Shown here in pieces: positions 15,201-18,227 of a DNA stretch of 18,227 bases (the first letter of the stretch is position 1; every line of letters begins with the position of its first letter). The stretch spans positions 1-18,227 of the forward strand of contig SKQI01000095.1 in NCBI GenBank assembly GCA_007119095.1. Direction: 5' to 3'. The DNA comes from Wenzhouxiangella sp. GTDB taxonomy: Bacteria > Pseudomonadota > Gammaproteobacteria > Xanthomonadales > Wenzhouxiangellaceae. The notes under the pieces are model-generated. The model made no database searches. It saw only the letters and a program-made list of their open reading frames with translations, and was not told the DNA's origin. The position numbers and the translations under genes were made by a program.

Positions 15201-16382
15201 TCAGGCCAGCGCCTCGCGAATTCTGTCGACAGCCTTTTTCAGGGTGTCCAGATCGCAGGCAAACGACAGCCGTAGATGCCCCGGGCCGCCGAAGGCCGTG
15301 CCGGGCACGGTGGCGACCCCGGCTTTTTCGAGCAAATGCTCGGCCAGGGCCAGATCATCGGTCAGCCCCAATCGCTCGATGGCTTCGGAGAAGTCGGCAA
15401 ACACGTAAAAAGCGCCCTGGCCAGGGGCACAGTTCACGCCCTCGATTTCGTTCAGGGCCGGTACCAGCCAGTCGTGGCGCTGGCGAAATGCCTTGCCCAT
15501 CTCGGCCACGCAGCTCTGGTCGCCGTTCAGGGCGGCAACCGCGGCCGCCTGGGCAATAGAGCAGGGGTTGGATGTGCTCTGGCCCTGGATCTTGCGCATC
15601 TCCTTGATCAACTCGGCCGGTCCGGCTGCATAGCCGATCCGCCAGCCGGTCATCGCATAGGCCTTGGAGACACCGTTGACCACCACGCAGCGGTCTTTCA
15701 GCGCGGGCACGACCTGGGGCAGGGTGTGGAACGGATCATCGCCCCACCAGATATGCTCGTAAATGTCATCGGTGCAGATCAGGATGCGGGGGTGCTCCAG
15801 CAGCACCTCGCCCAGCTCGGCCAGCTGGCGGCGGCTGTAGCCGCGTCCGGTGGGGTTGGAAGGGGCATTGAAGATCAAAAGCCGGGTTTGCTCGGTGATC
15901 GAGGCTTCCAGCTGGGACGGGGTGATCAGGTAGCCGGTCTTGTCATTGGTGTTGAGGATGACCGGGTCGGCATCCGCCAGGCGCACCATGTCCGGGTAGG
16001 AAACCCAGTAGGGTGCCGGTATCAGTACCTCGTCGCCGTCGTTGAGCAGGGCCAGCAGCAGGTTGAAGATCGATTGCTTGGCGCCGCTGGAAACCAGGAT
16101 CTGACTGGCCTCGTAGTCCAGCGAGTTGTCCCGGGCCAGTTTGGCGATGATGGCCTGCTTCAGCGCGGGCGTTCCATCCACGGCGGTGTAGCGCGTCTGA
16201 CCGTCGTGGATGGCGTCAATCGCTGCCTGACAGATATGCGCTGGGGTACCGAAATCCGGCTCGCCCATGCTCAGGGAAATGATCGATTTGCCCTGGGCCT
16301 TGAGCTCGGCGGCTTTCATGCTCATGGCGATGGTCGCCGACGGCTTGACCTGGGCAACGCGGCTCGACATTCGAATAGTCAA
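15201..16382 (-). CDS. aspB: PLP-dependent aspartate aminotransferase (AspB type)
   Basis: A fold-type I aminotransferase that moves amino groups between aspartate and 2-oxoglutarate (oxaloacetate and glutamate). Prephenate activity is possible in this subgroup and cannot be excluded. 393 residues. Motifs: ISLSMGEPDFGTP (35-47), SSGAKQSIFNLLLALL (98-113), NAPSNPTG (172-179), CTDDIYEHIWW (203-213) with D206 and Y208, PLP lysine K240 in GVSKAYAMTGWRIGY with R248, and LRLSFACD near the end binding the substrate carboxylate. The start is TTG at 16382, chosen because GGGAG lies 7 bases upstream. The ATG four codons later (16370) is 19 bases from that site. It is divergent from uvrB across 70 bases. 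Confidence 0.93.
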   Translation of the reverse strand: MTIRMSSRVAQVKPSATIAMSMKAAELKAQGKSIISLSMGEPDFGTPAHICQAAIDAIHDGQTRYTAVDGTPALKQAIIAKLARDNSLDYEASQILVSSGAKQSIFNLLLALLNDGDEVLIPAPYWVSYPDMVRLADADPVILNTNDKTGYLITPSQLEASITEQTRLLIFNAPSNPTGRGYSRRQLAELGEVLLEHPRILICTDDIYEHIWWGDDPFHTLPQVVPALKDRCVVVNGVSKAYAMTGWRIGYAAGPAELIKEMRKIQGQSTSNPCSIAQAAAVAALNGDQSCVAEMGKAFRQRHDWLVPALNEIEGVNCAPGQGAFYVFADFSEAIERLGLTDDLALAEHLLEKAGVATVPGTAFGGPGHLRLSFACDLDTLKKAVDRIREALA

Positions 16383-16425
16383 TGAAGTTCTCCCAACTGC
16401 TTTTTCTACATATGCCGCGGTCGCA

Positions 16426-16463
16426 ATGACACGTCGGTGCGATAATTATACGATGACACGTCG
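16426..16463 (+). repeat. 11-bp direct repeat at the uvrB start
   Basis: ATGACACGTCG occurs at 16426-16436 and again at 16453-16463, 27 bases apart. The distance is nine codons, so both ATG codons are in the uvrB frame. The second copy is the chosen start. Either copy could be used, or the first may be a relic of a short duplication. Confidence 0.8.
16438..16450. promoter_or_regulatory. Divergent -10 elements for uvrB and aspB
   Basis: Plus strand: TG (16438-16439), one base, then GATAAT (16441-16446) reads as an extended -10 with 5 of 6 matches. Its start point would fall near 16453, the uvrB ATG. Minus strand: a perfect TATAAT (16450 to 16445) overlaps it, pointing to aspB, but has no good -35. 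The core ATAATTAT is self-complementary, so one element could serve both genes. No clear E. coli-type LexA box (CTGT-N8-ACAG) is seen. Confidence 0.45.
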
Positions 16464-18227
16464 TCGCTTCTGCATGGCATCCAGCTACGAGCCCGCCGGT
16501 GACCAGCCAGAGGCCATCAACGCCCTGGTCAAGGGACTGGATGCGGGCCATTCTCATTTGACCCTGCTCGGGGTGACCGGGTCCGGCAAAACCTTCACCA
16601 TGGCCAACGTGATTGAGCGCCTGCAGCGCCCGGCCCTGGTCATGGCGCCGAACAAGACCCTGGCCGCGCAGCTGTACGGCGAGTTCAAGGCCTTCTTCCC
16701 CGACAATGCGGTCGAATACTTCGTCAGCTACTACGACTACTATCAGCCCGAGGCCTACGTACCCTCCACCGATACGTTCATCGAGAAAGATGCCTCGATC
16801 AACGAGCACATCGAGCAGATGCGCCTGTCGGCCACCAAGGCCTTGCTGGAGCGGCCCGATGCATTGATCGTGGCCACGGTGTCGGCCATTTACGGCCTCG
16901 GCGACCCCAGTTCTTTCCTCAAAATGACCCTGCCCCTGCAAGTGGGCGCCCCCATGGGCCAGCGCGAAATTCTCCGACGCCTGGCTGAAATGCAGTACTC
17001 GCGCAATGACTTCGAGCTGCGGCGCGGCACCTACCGGGTGCGCGGCGAGGTGATCGACCTGTTTCCGGGTGACTCCGAGATGGAGGCGGTGCGGGTAGAG
17101 CTGTTTGATGATGAGATCGAGCGGATCAGTCAGTTCGACCCGCTGACCGGCGAAATTCACACCAAGCTCGACGAGCTAACCATTTTCCCCAAGACCCACT
17201 ACGTGACCCCGCGCCAGGTCGTGCTCGACGCGATCGAGGCGATCAAGGCCGAACTCAAGGAGCGTCTGGCTCAGCTGGAGGGCTCGGGCAAGCTGTTGGA
17301 AGCACAGCGGATCAAGCAGCGCACCCAGTTCGACATCGAAATGATGTTGGAGCTGGGGTACTGCCAGGGTATCGAAAATTACTCCCGCCATCTGACCGGT
17401 CGCCAGCCCGGCGAGCCGCCGCCAACCCTGTTCGACTATCTGCCGCGCGATGCCATTCTGATCGCCGACGAGTCGCATGTGACCATTCCGCAGATCGGCG
17501 GCATGTACCGCGGCGACCGGGCACGCAAGCAAACCCTGGTCGAATTCGGCTTTCGCCTGCCCTCGGCGCTGGACAATCGTCCGTTGCGCTTTGAAGAGTT
17601 CGAAGAGCGCGCCCCACAGATGGTGCTGGTTTCGGCGACCCCCAGGCCCTGGGAGCTTGAGAGATCTGCGCTGGTCGCCGAGCAGGTGGTGCGCCCGACC
17701 GGATTGATTGATCCGGAAGTGGAGGTGCGGCCTGTTTCGACTCAGGTCGATGATTTGCTGTCGGAAATTTCCGACCGGGTCGGGCAGGGTGACCGCGTGC
17801 TGGTCACCACGCTGACCAAGCGCATGGCCGAGAACCTGACCGAGTACTTGAGCGAGCACGACGTGCGGGTGCGCTACCTGCACTCGGATATCGATACCGT
17901 TGAGCGCGTTGAGATCATTCGCGACCTGCGCCTGGGTGCCTTTGATGTGCTGGTCGGCATCAACCTGCTGCGTGAAGGCCTGGACATGCCGGAGGTGTCG
18001 CTGGTGGCGATACTGGATGCCGACAAGGAAGGCTTTCTGCGCTCTGAAGGCTCATTGATCCAGACCATCGGCCGTGCGGCGCGCAACGTTCGCGGCAAGG
18101 CAATTTTGTATGCCGACAAGGTCACCGACTCGATGCGCCGGGCGATCGAGGAAACCGAGCGGCGCCGGACCAAGCAGGTTGCCCACAACGCGGCTCATGG
18201 CATCACCCCGCAGACCATTGTCAAGAA
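16453..18227 (+). CDS. uvrB: UvrB, excinuclease ABC subunit B (partial, runs off right edge)
   Basis: UvrB is the damage-verifying helicase-like subunit of nucleotide excision repair; it takes over from UvrA and recruits UvrC. 591 codons are open to the edge, out of about 670 in the family, so the C-terminal UVR domain is not seen. Motifs: Walker A GVTGSGKT (40-47, K46), beta-hairpin EYFVSYYDYYQPEAYVP (88-104), DESH box ADESHVTIPQIGGMYRGDR, then VLVTTLTKRMAE and QTIGRAARN. The start at ATG 16453 gives the same N-terminal spacing as E. coli (K46 against K45). ATG 16426 and ATG 16474 are in-frame alternatives, and no ribosome site precedes 16453. Oddity: SATPG normally; here SATPRPWELE, with R398 encoded by AGG. 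Confidence 0.96.
   Translation, partial: MTRRRFCMASSYEPAGDQPEAINALVKGLDAGHSHLTLLGVTGSGKTFTMANVIERLQRPALVMAPNKTLAAQLYGEFKAFFPDNAVEYFVSYYDYYQPEAYVPSTDTFIEKDASINEHIEQMRLSATKALLERPDALIVATVSAIYGLGDPSSFLKMTLPLQVGAPMGQREILRRLAEMQYSRNDFELRRGTYRVRGEVIDLFPGDSEMEAVRVELFDDEIERISQFDPLTGEIHTKLDELTIFPKTHYVTPRQVVLDAIEAIKAELKERLAQLEGSGKLLEAQRIKQRTQFDIEMMLELGYCQGIENYSRHLTGRQPGEPPPTLFDYLPRDAILIADESHVTIPQIGGMYRGDRARKQTLVEFGFRLPSALDNRPLRFEEFEERAPQMVLVSATPRPWELERSALVAEQVVRPTGLIDPEVEVRPVSTQVDDLLSEISDRVGQGDRVLVTTLTKRMAENLTEYLSEHDVRVRYLHSDIDTVERVEIIRDLRLGAFDVLVGINLLREGLDMPEVSLVAILDADKEGFLRSEGSLIQTIGRAARNVRGKAILYADKVTDSMRRAIEETERRRTKQVAHNAAHGITPQTIVK

Noticed and set aside
15276..16385. A 369-codon plus-strand open frame covering the aminotransferase gene
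   Set aside because: The aminotransferase motifs on the minus strand are complete; the plus-strand product has no recognisable domain and is a codon-usage shadow.
16216..17883. Long minus-strand open frames antisense to uvrB
   Set aside because: They lie over unmistakable UvrB coding sequence and have low-complexity His/Gln/Gly-rich translations typical of antisense shadows.

Overview
The window is about 18.2 kb of gene-dense chromosome from a high-GC Gammaproteobacterium. PilS/PilR, AceK and UvrB, together with pilSR lying head-to-head with sucCD, suggest a Xanthomonadales/Wenzhouxiangella-like or Chromatiales-like organism. That placement is an inference from family content and remembered gene order, not from a search. 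The window shows no phage, transposon, CRISPR array, rRNA or tRNA gene. No gene-free stretch exceeds 300 bases; the largest is the 225-bp divergent region 5485-5709.

Region by region. (1) 1-5484, all minus strand, read right to left: pilS, pilR (two-component control of type IV pili), then egtB and egtD (ergothioneine biosynthesis). EgtD overlaps egtB by 4 bases and runs off the left edge. (2) 5710-9483, plus strand: sucC-sucD (succinyl-CoA synthetase), then nadE (glutamine-dependent NAD synthetase). (3) 9557-11788, plus strand: a small secreted protein of unknown function, then aceK (isocitrate dehydrogenase kinase/phosphatase) with no aceA or aceB nearby. A DUF805 membrane-protein gene faces aceK and overlaps its last 16 bases. 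(4) 12301-15148, plus strand, tightly packed: a PAP2 lipid phosphatase gene broken by one in-frame amber codon, a DUF1206 six-helix membrane protein, a diacylglycerol/lipid kinase, and a 144-residue coiled-coil protein. A perfect 10-bp-stem hairpin follows. (5) 15201-18227: an AspB-type aminotransferase on the minus strand, divergent from uvrB on the plus strand. UvrB runs off the right edge before its C-terminal UVR domain.

How they work together. sucCD and aceK act in or around the TCA cycle, nadE makes NAD, and aspB links the cycle to amino acids, so the centre of the window is housekeeping central metabolism. pilSR and egtBD are separate functions on the opposite strand. The most coherent unexplained unit is the PAP2/DUF1206/lipid-kinase/coiled-coil cluster. 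It pairs a phosphatase and a kinase with opposing lipid chemistry, and its phosphatase appears interrupted. I saw no clearly new defence, mobile or biosynthetic system. The observations most worth checking are the amber codon in PAP2, the lipid cluster as a unit, the uvrB start region, and the dyad upstream of pilS.
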